A stretch of DNA of 64,000 nucleotides from Halpernia sp048269545 (GCF_048269545.1 NZ_JBLXIJ010000003.1:124001-188000), one strand, 5' to 3'. Positions 44,726 to 53,343 are shown, counted from the stretch's first letter. The notes: generated by a model not told the origin, from the sequence alone. Program-made: numbers and translations.

Positions 44726-47700
44726 AATTTTTAGAATTAATTAATTCTCTCAATGTTAATCCACGATTCAAAATCTCCTGACCTATAATTTTTAAGACGT
44801 TCTGGTCTGTATTTTTGTTTCGCATTTTTTGATAATAATTGATAACATCTTCGTCTAAAGGTTGTTTGTACAGGTTGACTAAACCAACCATATTTTCCAT
44901 TTTATCATCCAGGTTTTGGAAATCTTTTACGAATAATTGCAGTGCTTCGTCGTAATTATCACGATGATTTACGTAATATTCTATGGCAATTTTTTCTGGT
45001 TTTTCTGTGGTGTAGGTTAGGTATTGTTCCAGTGAAACTTCATTCCCATACACTTCGCCTTTTGAACCTCTTTTTAAATAAAATTCTTTAAAACGACTTC
45101 TCCCGAATTTGTTATTCAAATTATTAATGGTGAAAATTTTATTTTGTTCTACTTTATTCAGTGATAATAGTGAGGCAATTTTGTCGAAATTATCTTTGAA
45201 TTTTGTTTGATCCAGAAGTATAAAAGTGTCGGAATTATTGATAATAGAATCTTTCACCACCGTATTTCCGATAATATCATCCAACTCTTGCGTCACTACA
45301 ACGGCTTCTCCCCAAAATTTTCTCACCGTTTTGTACATGTACAAAATGTATCCACCCATTAATTTAGAAGCAATTGCTTTCCACGCTTCTTCAATGATTA
45401 AGGCTTTTCTGCGGTCTTTTCGCAAACGCATTTTTTGGATGAAGGTGTCCATTATGATAAGCGTGACGATGGGAAACAACTTCGGATTGTCTTTTACATT
45501 ATCAATCTCAAAAACAATAAATGGCTCATCAAACAGACTTTCGTCTGCTTTATTATTAAGCGTTGTCCCATATCTTCCGCCTTTATAAAAATCTTTTAGA
45601 ACAAAAAGAAATGTGCGAAGTTTAAATTCACTTTCATCAATCTTATGCTTTTTATTATTAAGATAAATTGGTAAAAACTGATCGCAATAATCATAGAAAC
45701 TATTGAATGATAATTCTGGAACACTCAATTTTTCTTCCAGTTCTACAATTCTTTTTATTAATGCTCCTTTTATTGCTTCTTCATATTCTTCTGAACCAAC
45801 TGGTCTTTTGATGATAGATTTTGCTTTCGTAACAATCAGTTGTGTTTCATCGTAAACTTTTCTTCGCTCTTCATCATTTAAAGTTTCATAAGCTTCAAAA
45901 ACTTTGTAGAATTTTGTAGCATCATAATCAGGGTTATTAGAATTTTTGTCTGGATGATACAATTGGATCAATTTTCTTCCTTTCTCTCTAACTTCTTTAG
46001 AACTTGCATCAAAGGTTATTTCCAGAATGTCGTAATAAGTTTGATTTTCCTTAATATCATTTTCATATTCCGCCTGAATATCTTCTTCATGAATATTGTA
46101 TTTTCTTAAATATTGAAATAGTTCTTCAGAATTTTTATCTTGGTACCAATCACTTCCTCCATTAAAAAATTGATGATAATAAGACATCAAAACATTATCT
46201 AAAATGGATTTTTGAGTTGAACTCATCGTTGCATCTGCTCCTTGCCAAATCAAAAAAATAAGATTGGTAAGAAATTCAATTTTTTCAATATTAAATTCTT
46301 CCTTATCCATTAAAAAAGGATTCATCGTAATCGGCTTTTCTTCGGTATATTGAATGTATCTTCCACCTTTATACGCACACAAACCAGAATAGGAATCTCC
46401 TGTATCTACAATGATGACATCATAATTGTAGGTCAGGTATTGCTCCACAATATTATTCATCAGAAAGGATTTTCCCGATCCGGACGGACCGAGAACGAAC
46501 TTGTTTCGATTATTTATTCTACCTGTTTTCATGGGTAAATCAGAAGGGTCTATTTTTAATGGAACGCCTTGTCGGTCGGTAAATCGCAGGAAAAAATTGG
46601 ATTCTTCGTTCACGGGGTAACTTTCTTTAAAAAAAAAACACAAGGCCGCTTCGCTTGTCGTTGTAAATAAATCATAGGTCTTTAGTTCCACCGCATTTCC
46701 GGGAAGACAACAGCGGAAAAGTTCCAGTTGGTTGTAAGAATTTTGGGAAACGATAATGCCTTTCATAAAGAGTTTGTTTTCTATTAAAGACTGGGTTTCC
46801 TCCATTTTTTCCAATGAACTTGCGGAATAGGAAATTGAAAAATGCGCATCTACAATGAGTTGCCCATCCATTGCAATATTGTGCAGCAGTTCATCTATTT
46901 CTTCCGCAACAATGGCGTTGGAAGGTGAGTTTTTAGCAACGCCTTCATGTTTCTTTTTCTTCTTTTCTAATTCCCGTTGTTTGGGTGCTTGTTGCGGAAT
47001 TGAAATGATTTGATTGTAAATAATGGTTTTATAATCTTCTAATTCATTGATGAAAGAAAAATTGTCCACGGCAGTTTCCGAAGCCGAACCATTTCCACCT
47101 AAAAAAGAATAGGTTTCGATCTCAGACGGCAATTCTATCCTTTCAACATCCACAAAACTGATGGTTTTTACAAACTTATTTCCGATGACCAAATGTTCGT
47201 TGGTCGCTTTGATATTCGTAAATGAAGGTGTTTGACCAAAATTCATTGAAACAACTCCGCCAATGTAATAGTCTAAATCTTTTTCTTTTAAAAATCTTGG
47301 CTCACACTCATTCTGCGATAAAAGCATAAAAATTTTCAAACATTTATCTCGTAAAACTTTATAGCTTTTTGCTGAATATTTGTAAGTGTTTTTCTTACTA
47401 TTTTGATCTACAATATCAGTGAAAAGTAAAAGGGTATCAATCGTTTTAAATAATCGACCGTCAAAATGTTCAGAGTATTTTTCCTGTAAAAATTCGGTGG
47501 ATTTTTCTGCCACATACTTTTGTTTACTGAAAATATCAATCTTTTGTACGATGTGATTTTCTCCAATAATCGCTACAACTTGGTTTAAAATAGTATGAAA
47601 ATGCAAATAAGCATCTGGATCAGCGGAATATTGTTCGACATTATTTTTTATCTGAATTCCGATGATTGGATTACCAAACTGACCAATTAAAACATCAAAA

Positions 47701-47771
47701 TTCCATTTGTTGTCTTTTCCGTAATCATAACCGATAAAAGGAATTTCGAATGTTTTTTTCTTTAGTTTCAT
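44706..47771 (-). CDS. traG: Conjugation ATPase TraG (VirB4 family) with an inserted DnaJ domain
   Basis: A 1021-residue VirB4-type ATPase that powers assembly and transport of the mating channel. The N-terminal 400 residues match Bacteroidetes TraG (PFIGYDYGKDNKW; FRCCLPGNA). Walker A is GPSGSGKS (428-435) and Walker B is ALIIEEAWKAI (about 790-800), with VVTQELDDIIGN after it. Between them, residues 576-645 form a complete J-domain: TYYDILEITFDASSKEVREK, the catalytic HPD tripeptide at 606-608 (YHPDKN), and FYKVFEAYETLNDEERRKVY. TraG-type proteins are usually about 800-900 residues without it, so the insert is unexpected. Frame is continuous throughout. Overlaps the next gene by 20 bp. Confidence 0.9.
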   Translation of the reverse strand: MKLKKKTFEIPFIGYDYGKDNKWNFDVLIGQFGNPIIGIQIKNNVEQYSADPDAYLHFHTILNQVVAIIGENHIVQKIDIFSKQKYVAEKSTEFLQEKYSEHFDGRLFKTIDTLLLFTDIVDQNSKKNTYKYSAKSYKVLRDKCLKIFMLLSQNECEPRFLKEKDLDYYIGGVVSMNFGQTPSFTNIKATNEHLVIGNKFVKTISFVDVERIELPSEIETYSFLGGNGSASETAVDNFSFINELEDYKTIIYNQIISIPQQAPKQRELEKKKKKHEGVAKNSPSNAIVAEEIDELLHNIAMDGQLIVDAHFSISYSASSLEKMEETQSLIENKLFMKGIIVSQNSYNQLELFRCCLPGNAVELKTYDLFTTTSEAALCFFFKESYPVNEESNFFLRFTDRQGVPLKIDPSDLPMKTGRINNRNKFVLGPSGSGKSFLMNNIVEQYLTYNYDVIIVDTGDSYSGLCAYKGGRYIQYTEEKPITMNPFLMDKEEFNIEKIEFLTNLIFLIWQGADATMSSTQKSILDNVLMSYYHQFFNGGSDWYQDKNSEELFQYLRKYNIHEEDIQAEYENDIKENQTYYDILEITFDASSKEVREKGRKLIQLYHPDKNSNNPDYDATKFYKVFEAYETLNDEERRKVYDETQLIVTKAKSIIKRPVGSEEYEEAIKGALIKRIVELEEKLSVPELSFNSFYDYCDQFLPIYLNNKKHKIDESEFKLRTFLFVLKDFYKGGRYGTTLNNKADESLFDEPFIVFEIDNVKDNPKLFPIVTLIIMDTFIQKMRLRKDRRKALIIEEAWKAIASKLMGGYILYMYKTVRKFWGEAVVVTQELDDIIGNTVVKDSIINNSDTFILLDQTKFKDNFDKIASLLSLNKVEQNKIFTINNLNNKFGRSRFKEFYLKRGSKGEVYGNEVSLEQYLTYTTEKPEKIAIEYYVNHRDNYDEALQLFVKDFQNLDDKMENMVGLVNLYKQPLDEDVINYYQKMRNKNTDQNVLKIIGQEILNRGLTLRELINSKNFEYEKV

Positions 47772-47801
47772 GTATAGATTTTAGATATTAGACGTGAGAT
47801 G

Positions 47802-48086
47802 TTAGACTTTAAGGTTCCTGAATTTTGTTGGGATAATGTGCAACTCGTCTTCATTTTTTGTTTTGTTATACAAACCTTTGGAGTCTTGAGTTTTATAACT
47901 GAAAAGCACTCCTGCTCCACCAATTGCACCTCCGATAATTGTCCCGAAAAATCCTATTATTGAAGAAAGAATTGCGACCAGCACAAGACCACCAACTGCG
48001 GATCCCATTGCATAATAAATGTATTTATCCTTAAGTCCGAAAAATATAAGGGGTTTTTTGAGCCCCTTATATAAAAAATATCCCAT
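47802..48086 (-). CDS. traF: Conjugative transposon protein TraF (VirB3-like)
   Basis: A 94-residue protein, MGYFLYKGLKKPLIFFGLKD at the start, with two helices (VGGLVLVAILSSIIGFFGT and IIGGAIGGAGVLFSY region). It matches TraF (DUF4133). The start chosen is the ATG at 48086 that overlaps the traE stop (TAATG); the frame is open for another 20 codons upstream, but these lie inside traE and are not conserved-looking. VirB3-like proteins support VirB4 at the membrane, consistent with traG following directly. Confidence 0.85.
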   Translation of the reverse strand: MGYFLYKGLKKPLIFFGLKDKYIYYAMGSAVGGLVLVAILSSIIGFFGTIIGGAIGGAGVLFSYKTQDSKGLYNKTKNEDELHIIPTKFRNLKV

Positions 48087-48406
48087 TAGAATATGGCAGC
48101 AATAAATGTTGGAACCAACAATAGAAAAATACAGGCACCACCCCAACCAACGATTTCTTTGTTGATGTCTTGGTCACCGTTTGTCCATTTGTTGTAAATC
48201 CGGATGCCGCCGACTGTTCCCACAATTGCTCCGATTGCATAAATGAGCAATCCCAAATCAGTGATATATCCTGAAATTGTAGTTGCTGCTGCACCTAATG
48301 CGGCACTACCTCCGGATTGTGCAAATGCCATACTTATAGAAAAAAGTACTGCAAATGCTGTTAAAGATTTTTTCATCATTTTGTGTTTTTTTGAATTTTG
48401 ATTCAT
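48086..48406 (-). CDS. traE: Conjugative transposon protein TraE
   Basis: A 106-residue protein with a signal peptide ending in AMAFAQ and two helices (YITDLGLLIYAIGAIVGTVG and GGACIFLLLVPTFIAAIF). GGIRIYNKWTNGDQDINKEI between them is the hallmark of TraE (DUF4134). It resembles the VirB2/pilin-type small subunits. A start at Met10 or Met11 (KMMKKSLTAF) would give a more compact signal peptide and is also possible. Confidence 0.9.
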   Translation of the reverse strand: MNQNSKKHKMMKKSLTAFAVLFSISMAFAQSGGSAALGAAATTISGYITDLGLLIYAIGAIVGTVGGIRIYNKWTNGDQDINKEIVGWGGACIFLLLVPTFIAAIF

Positions 48407-48439
48407 TGTGTTTAAGTTATTTTAAGAATTAAATTATTT

Positions 48440-49027
48440 TTATGACGCGTTGTAAACTTTGTGCCCGTTATTATTTGAAACTAATTGAACGGTCGTTGCA
48501 GCAAGATTGAGAAAATCATAAAATCTTTCTCTGTTTGCTTTTTCTACCCTATTTTTATCTTCTTTTGGACTTTCATTTTCTTCTTTGTTGGGAGTTTCAG
48601 AATGATTATCCTCTTCTGCATTATTTTGATTTAATGCTGTAAGATCATATGAATCAATATTTTGCTCTGACTCAAATCTTTCTCGCAAAACATCAATATT
48701 CTGTCTTTCTTTTGAAGGTTCTATGTTTATGGAAAACTCTTTTTTGTTGAATGATCTTGGGGTGTTTAAATTTTCAACATCTTCAATTCCAACCGTCGTT
48801 ACATCGCCTCGATTTTGTTCTTCAAACTCCGTAATTGAAAAGACATCACTTTCTTCTGTGATTATAGAATTACCTTTCTTGATAAAAAGATCATAAATGA
48901 TATTTCCTGCGTAATAAATCACATACAATACAAGAAGAATGATTGAGAATTTTGCCATAAAAATTGTTTTTTCTATTGATAGAATTGGATAAATAATCGG
49001 GTTATAGAGTAATTGCCAAAGTTTCAT
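48440..49027 (-). CDS. Membrane-anchored acidic protein in the TraD position
   Basis: A 195-residue protein with one N-terminal helix (about residues 24-45, AKFSIILLVLYVIYYAGNII) and a long acidic, probably disordered tail rich in Glu and Asn (NQNNAEEDNHSETPNKEENE). The frame overlaps the ParA-like gene by 26 bp; the ATG at MAKFSIIL (about 48958) is a credible alternative start without overlap. Position between TraA and TraE matches TraD, but sequence alone does not prove it. Confidence 0.6.
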   Translation of the reverse strand: MKLWQLLYNPIIYPILSIEKTIFMAKFSIILLVLYVIYYAGNIIYDLFIKKGNSIITEESDVFSITEFEEQNRGDVTTVGIEDVENLNTPRSFNKKEFSINIEPSKERQNIDVLRERFESEQNIDSYDLTALNQNNAEEDNHSETPNKEENESPKEDKNRVEKANRERFYDFLNLAATTVQLVSNNNGHKVYNAS

Positions 49028-49652
49028 TGATGTAAGTTATAAGTTCATTAAAAGGATTTTTCACTGCATATTTTTGCCAGTAAGTCAGTCCTCTGGTATG
49101 AATTATTTGCAAACAGTTTCTTTTGTAAACTGGACTTTCTAATAAATTTCCATACTTGCTTAATTCTTCATCCATTCCTTCCTGATTTAAATATTTATAA
49201 TTCATTTCATATTTTGAACGGATAAAAATCCTATTAGCCTGACTTTCCAGCAATCCCAAGAAGTTCACAAACACTAAAGTTGATTTTGCAGAAACATCTG
49301 AATACTCAAATGGAATGATGATGAAGTCGCTGTAAATCAATAGATCGCTGTATTTTACATCAAGAGTTCCGGCTAGATCAAACAAATAAATTTCTTCACT
49401 TTTTTTCAACTCAAGAATAGTTTCAAAATCTGAAAACGGTTGTTCTTCCTCTTGTCCAATGATTTCTACAGCATACAATTTTGGCAGATCCAATAATTCA
49501 TCTTCTTTCCATTTTTGAAAAAATGATCTTTGATAATCAAAATCGAACACGTTGATTTTTCTATCTGAAATACTCGAAATGTAATTGGCGAAGGCAATAG
49601 CAAGTGTTGTTTTGCCTGTTCCGCCTTTTTGAGTTGCAAACGTGATGATCAT
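49002..49652 (-). CDS. traA: Conjugative transposon protein TraA (ParA-type ATPase)
   Basis: A 216-residue ParA/MinD-like P-loop ATPase. The deviant Walker A is KGGTGKTT (residues 9-16), with the switch aspartates in VFDFDYQRSFF and LFDLAGTLD. Proteins of this type head the tra operons of Bacteroidetes elements as TraA and could position the element or the mating machinery. It starts 8 bp after the relaxase gene. Confidence 0.88.
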   Translation of the reverse strand: MIITFATQKGGTGKTTLAIAFANYISSISDRKINVFDFDYQRSFFQKWKEDELLDLPKLYAVEIIGQEEEQPFSDFETILELKKSEEIYLFDLAGTLDVKYSDLLIYSDFIIIPFEYSDVSAKSTLVFVNFLGLLESQANRIFIRSKYEMNYKYLNQEGMDEELSKYGNLLESPVYKRNCLQIIHTRGLTYWQKYAVKNPFNELITYINETLAITL

Positions 49653-49660
49653 TTTTAATT

Positions 49661-51124
49661 TTATTTCCGTTTTTTCTTTCTTCGTTTCAGTTCGTTTTCA
49701 GCTGGATTTTTTGCAGTTCCAGAAGATTTCATTAATTCAAATATCAATTCATCTACTGCTTCCAAAATCTCACTATTTTTATTTCCTTTTTTCTGCAAAT
49801 CAGCATATATTTGAGTTTCTTTTTCACCGATTAATGTTGATAATTCACCAATAAAATGTTGCTTCTCATGTACTGCATAAAATTTCCCACCCTCATTTTT
49901 TATGATCGAAATGCTCTCTTTTCGTTCCTCTGCATCTTTTGTATTTTTTATAAAATCTCTGACCTCATTTTGAATAATTCTATATGTTTCTAAATCTTTT
50001 CTATTTCTGTTTTCAAAAAGCATAAAGTCAGAAAGTTTTACTTTTGTTGTCTTTGAATTGAAAAAATTGAGCAAACTTGTTTTTGCTTCCTGATTATTGA
50101 TGTTATAATCTTTCAAAACTCCAAAAAGTTTTTTATCAATCGTTTCAGTAGTAAATTCAAATAAATGATGCATTGCTAAAATTTCACTGCCTTTATAAAC
50201 CTTCCCACTTTTATGGTCTATCAAAGTATATTCAAATGGTTGATGAGGATCATTGTGATGAAAAACTATATCAATCCCAAATTGCTTTCTCATAGTGTTT
50301 TGCAGCTCGCATTCAAATTCAATTTTCTTTTTTAAATCTTGAAGATTATTTGCTCTTTCATCCCCAAATACTGATTTTAATTTTCTTACATCTTCTACTT
50401 TAAAAACTTTGTTGGAATGCAGTTCTTTGTATTTTATTAAAATTGCTTTGATCTGGTTTTTCCTAATATCATTCTTTATTTTTTCAAATTTTAGGTTATT
50501 GCCATTGATCGTTTTTTGCCTAACTCCGTTTTTTAAAATGTCAAAATCATTTTCGCTCTTCTTATTTTCAATCATCACAAAACCGCTTCTTTCCAATAAA
50601 ATTTCCAGTTGAGAAAAATTGCTCATTTTATAATTCAATAGTTTTTCAAGTTCTTCATCTGGTTTCAGATTGTTAATTTTCGCTAATGCTTTATTTAATG
50701 CTTCCTGCGATTTGAGTTTTTCAAAACTGTCATTTATCTTTCTTCCTGTTGTTTTATCAACCCTTGTGCTGACAATATGGACATGGTTATTGTGGGAATC
50801 TGCGTGAAAAACGACCGTAAATGGTTGGTTCCCGTAGCCCATTTCATCCATAAAATTTTCTGCAATCTTTGTCAATTCTTTTTTGCTGTGTTCCCGAAAC
50901 TTTGTTGAAATCATCGCATGAAATTGTGGTTTCAAAACTTTTTTATTGCCGATCGATATTGCACGAAAATAATTTCTTACTTGATGCTTGTTACTTTCTT
51001 TATCAATGAAAGAGGGAAAGTTTTTCATTAATGTTAATTCGCCCTCCTCTTTTTTAATTTTCTTATCGTTATAATTGACTACCGGAAAACTGTTTCCTGC
51101 GGGTTTCATAATTTTGACAATCAT
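49661..51124 (-). CDS. mobB: Relaxase/mobilization nuclease MobB (MOBP-like)
   Basis: A 487-residue relaxase. The N-terminal domain (residues 1-190) shows the candidate catalytic Tyr region VRNYFRAISIG and the metal-binding histidine cluster HADSHNNHVHIVSTRVD (the HxxxxxHxH pattern of Pfam Relaxase). A second long, helical, Lys-rich part follows, and the C-terminus is basic (ELKRRKKKRK). It nicks oriT and leads the strand into the recipient. Overlaps mobA by 4 bp (ATGA type). The motif style fits a nic site of MOBP type, as proposed at 52586-52593. Confidence 0.92.
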   Translation of the reverse strand: MIVKIMKPAGNSFPVVNYNDKKIKKEEGELTLMKNFPSFIDKESNKHQVRNYFRAISIGNKKVLKPQFHAMISTKFREHSKKELTKIAENFMDEMGYGNQPFTVVFHADSHNNHVHIVSTRVDKTTGRKINDSFEKLKSQEALNKALAKINNLKPDEELEKLLNYKMSNFSQLEILLERSGFVMIENKKSENDFDILKNGVRQKTINGNNLKFEKIKNDIRKNQIKAILIKYKELHSNKVFKVEDVRKLKSVFGDERANNLQDLKKKIEFECELQNTMRKQFGIDIVFHHNDPHQPFEYTLIDHKSGKVYKGSEILAMHHLFEFTTETIDKKLFGVLKDYNINNQEAKTSLLNFFNSKTTKVKLSDFMLFENRNRKDLETYRIIQNEVRDFIKNTKDAEERKESISIIKNEGGKFYAVHEKQHFIGELSTLIGEKETQIYADLQKKGNKNSEILEAVDELIFELMKSSGTAKNPAENELKRRKKKRK

Positions 51125-51471
51125 TTCGCAAGCATTGAATATATTTTTGAAAAAATTTTATTTTGTTCCTTTTTCAATTGAACTATTTCTGATACTTTTT
51201 CTGAAAACTTTTCCAATTCATTTGCGTTGATTAATTTTTGACCGTTTGCAATTCTTGCCACTTGGTTGATATTGGTTTCTATTTTCACAAATAGGTTGTC
51301 TTGCTTTTCAATGAACTTTAATACTATACTTCTCTCATTATCTAATAATCGTCCTTCAACCGAATTTATAATAAGGCTTGTTATAGAGATATTTCTCGTT
51401 GTACAGTATCGTTTCCATTCCTCCTTTTTAGATTTTTCAATTCTTAACTTAATGATGGCCTCCTTTTCCAA
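51121..51471 (-). CDS. mobA: Relaxosome accessory protein MobA (ribbon-helix-helix type)
   Basis: A 116-residue protein. The N-terminus AIIKLRIEKSKKEEWKRYC followed by TTRNISITSLIINSVEGRL resembles the ribbon-helix-helix domain of plasmid mobilization accessory proteins. The C-terminal half (INQVARIANGQKLINANELE) matches the MobC-type segment of such proteins. It should bind oriT and help the relaxase. It is the first gene of the transfer operon, coupled to mobB by a 4-bp overlap. Confidence 0.82.
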   Translation of the reverse strand: MEKEAIIKLRIEKSKKEEWKRYCTTRNISITSLIINSVEGRLLDNERSIVLKFIEKQDNLFVKIETNINQVARIANGQKLINANELEKFSEKVSEIVQLKKEQNKIFSKIYSMLAK

Positions 51472-51525
51472 AGTTTTAAATTCTGATTTTTAACTAAAAT
51501 ATAAATGAATCTAAATTTTAAAATT

Positions 51526-52323
51526 CTATGGAAAACTTGGCTTTTTAATGCGCGAAATTCCCTGCGCTTCTCCGCGAGTGTAATAGTCCGTGGACATTTT
51601 ACTTAAAGAAGTTTGAGGAATTTGAATTGTATTATTTTCTAATAATGCAGGAAAAAAATCAGTTGAATTTTCAGTGTGCAGTAAAATAATTTGATTTGGA
51701 ACATAGCCGAAATCATTAAATATTTTCGTGATGTCGATAAAAACTTTTTCCGATATTGGAGTAGAATCATTTGATCTGTAAATTTGAAAATTTACGTTGG
51801 TGAAACCATTCATTTTACTAAATACAACATTACCCTTAAGACCGGCATAGTTCTTTGTTCCAATGCTGTATGATTTTTGAGACACCAAATATTCTCTGTT
51901 ATCATTCCCGTAGTAATCTACCGGCGCGCCCCAAGTTGAAGTTACGGTTAAAGGATCAGAACTTTCAGAATTAAATGCGAGAGTAATTCTATATTCGATC
52001 GGTTCTAACACTTTTGAAAATGTTTGCCATAAATTTCCATCAAAATAATAAAGACCTGCTTCCAGAACATTGATTACCTGACCAACCAGATTACTTGCTG
52101 GTGCAATTACAAATACAATTGCCCCTTTTTTTTGGGAAGTATAAAATTTTGCTGCTAATTGATTACCAGTAATTCTCGGTGGAATGATGCCATCATAGTG
52201 ATTTGTATCATTTGGTTTTCCAACAACATCAAGTGTTGTTTCAGGAGTTTCTGTATTTATTCCAACCTGTGCTTTTAGCGTTAGTGTTGCAAAAAGAAAA
52301 AGTATGTAAAGTAATCTTGCCAT
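51526..52323 (-). CDS. Secreted protein of flavobacterial surface type, function unknown
   Basis: A 265-residue protein with a signal peptide (LLYILFLFATLTLKAQ) followed by VGINTETPETTLDVVG, a motif that opens many secreted or surface proteins of Chryseobacterium and relatives. The rest is a beta-rich domain (GLYYFDGNLWQTFSK). It lies between the proposed oriT and mobA on the same strand. It does not belong to the known tra set and looks like cargo or a surface factor in mating contact. Confidence 0.65.
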   Translation of the reverse strand: MARLLYILFLFATLTLKAQVGINTETPETTLDVVGKPNDTNHYDGIIPPRITGNQLAAKFYTSQKKGAIVFVIAPASNLVGQVINVLEAGLYYFDGNLWQTFSKVLEPIEYRITLAFNSESSDPLTVTSTWGAPVDYYGNDNREYLVSQKSYSIGTKNYAGLKGNVVFSKMNGFTNVNFQIYRSNDSTPISEKVFIDITKIFNDFGYVPNQIILLHTENSTDFFPALLENNTIQIPQTSLSKMSTDYYTRGEAQGISRIKKPSFP

Positions 52324-52544
52324 AAAATTGAATAAATATTTCGGGACAAAATTGAGAATACAAATGCTTCAAAACAATAGCTAGCAAAGGGTTTGGGCTA
52401 TAAACTATGCGTCTGGATGGTAAATGAATAAAAAAAGTGTGAAAAAGAATGATCTGGTTTCATCTGGATGATTTCTACAGATTTCATTAAAAATAAAAAA
52501 ACGAGTTCCGAAGTTTTTTCCCCTTTTGCAAAAAGACAAGATTC

Positions 52545-52593
52545 GTCTTTGTGTCCCAACTTGAAAAGTTGTGGGTACAAAGACACATCTTGC
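52545..52593 (+). other. oriT: Putative origin of transfer: hairpin plus MOBP-type nic core
   Basis: A near-perfect inverted repeat (left arm 52545-52562, GTCTTTGTGTCCCAACTT; right arm 52566-52584, AAGTTGTGGGTACAAAGAC) is followed 2 bp later by CATCTTGC at 52586-52593. The octamer fits the MOBP nic consensus YATCYTG|Y, and IncP oriTs have the same order, inverted repeat then nic, on the same strand. Nicking between 52592 and 52593 would send the right-hand part first and the tra genes last. It lies 1.1 kb upstream of mobA. Confidence 0.6.
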
Positions 52594-52718
52594 TATCCAC
52601 AAGCGACATAATTTAAGGGAAGTCTGAAAAGAAAGTTTTAGAATAAGTAAAAGACTGAATTGTAGTTGAATACGATGATATTGCTTTTGAAAAAGAAAAG
52701 AATTGTACTTGGTATTTA

Positions 52719-53023
52719 TTTACGCAGGTGATACTTAAACCTGTATTTAATTTACGCAGGTGGTGTATTTATTATACGCAGGTACAGAAAATAACGTGCA
52801 TTCATTTTACGCAGGTTGCTGCATCTTTTTTACGCAGGTGTTGTTATAAACCTGTAATCTGTTTACGCAGGTCAAAGAATTAACCTGCCTCTATTTTACG
52901 CAGGTGTGAAATTTAAAAAAGCGAAAATTGCAGACGAACATTTCGCATCCGAAGAAAAAGCCAATGAAAAATATAATTATTGGCTCAATACTTTTTCTGA
53001 TCCTGCGTTTATTTTACGCAGGT
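52719..53023. repeat. Iteron-like array, eight copies of TTTACGCAGGT
   Basis: Copies start at 52719, 52751, 52773 (TATACGCAGGT), 52806, 52829, 52862, 52895 and 53013. Start-to-start distances are 32, 22, 33, 23, 33, 33 and 118, so the first seven are spaced by two or three helical turns and lie on one face of the DNA. Several copies are preceded by AACCTG or a close variant, an inverted partner of CAGGT. The array lies between the putative oriT and the SMEK gene. A protein-binding role in replication, transfer or control is likely. Confidence 0.85.
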
Positions 53024-53055
53024 TTACACTTATAAAGTGCGAAAGACATTTGTAA
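52858..53055 (+). pseudogene. Possible coding remnant inside the iteron array
   Basis: A plus-strand frame is open from 52858 to the TAA at 53053-53055. It has no ATG; a GTG at 52906 follows the seventh repeat. From there it reads VKFKKAKIADEHFASEEK, then a Trp/Tyr-containing segment NYWLNTFSDPAFILRR, which looks more protein-like than random. It could be the tail of a degraded gene, overrun by repeats, or chance. Confidence 0.25.
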
Positions 53056-53059
53056 TAAT

Positions 53060-53343
53060 TTACGACTTGTCCATCTGAAAAACTGGAGATGCCTTTGTGC
53101 AGATCAAATGTGTAAAATAGGATTTCACTTCCGTTTTCGGATCAGTGAAGATTTCACTTTTCCATTTAATTGATAGTTCCCAGATGCCCCACTTTCTAAT
53201 TTTTGTATAATATGGATCGAAATCTTGATAGAGCACTTCAAAGTTTTGACCTTCTTTGCCATCAACAAATTGGATAATGATTGAAAGTGTAGTTTCGCCT
53301 TTTTAGGTAATGCAGATTCGATAATTTTAGCATGAAGTTTCAT
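53060..53343 (-). pseudogene. Small ORF with a one-base frameshift, function unknown
   Basis: The ATG at 53343 starts MKLHAKIIESALPKKAKL, then the frame goes wrong. From about 53288 another frame continues TLSIIIQFVDGKEGQNFEV, LYQDFDPYYTKIRKWGIWEL and ends VFQMDKS at the TAA at 53060-53062. One extra A in the AAA run of GCGAAACTAC joins the halves into a 94-residue protein rich in aromatic residues with normal codon use. It is either broken or misassembled. A -7 box (TATATTTG on the minus strand, 53348-53355) lies just upstream, implying an almost leaderless mRNA. No family recognised. Confidence 0.6.

Noticed and set aside
48087..48294. Upstream extension of traF and an extra 75-codon frame inside traE
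   Set aside because: Both lie within the well-recognised traE gene; the TAATG junction gives a natural traF start.
52398..52602. Two overlapping minus-strand ORFs of 62 and 65 codons
   Set aside because: They overlap each other in different frames and cover the oriT hairpin; no motif or start context, so they are chance frames.
52719..53023. CRISPR array
   Set aside because: The repeat unit is only 11 bp, spacing follows helical turns with 11-22 bp between units, and no cas gene is present.
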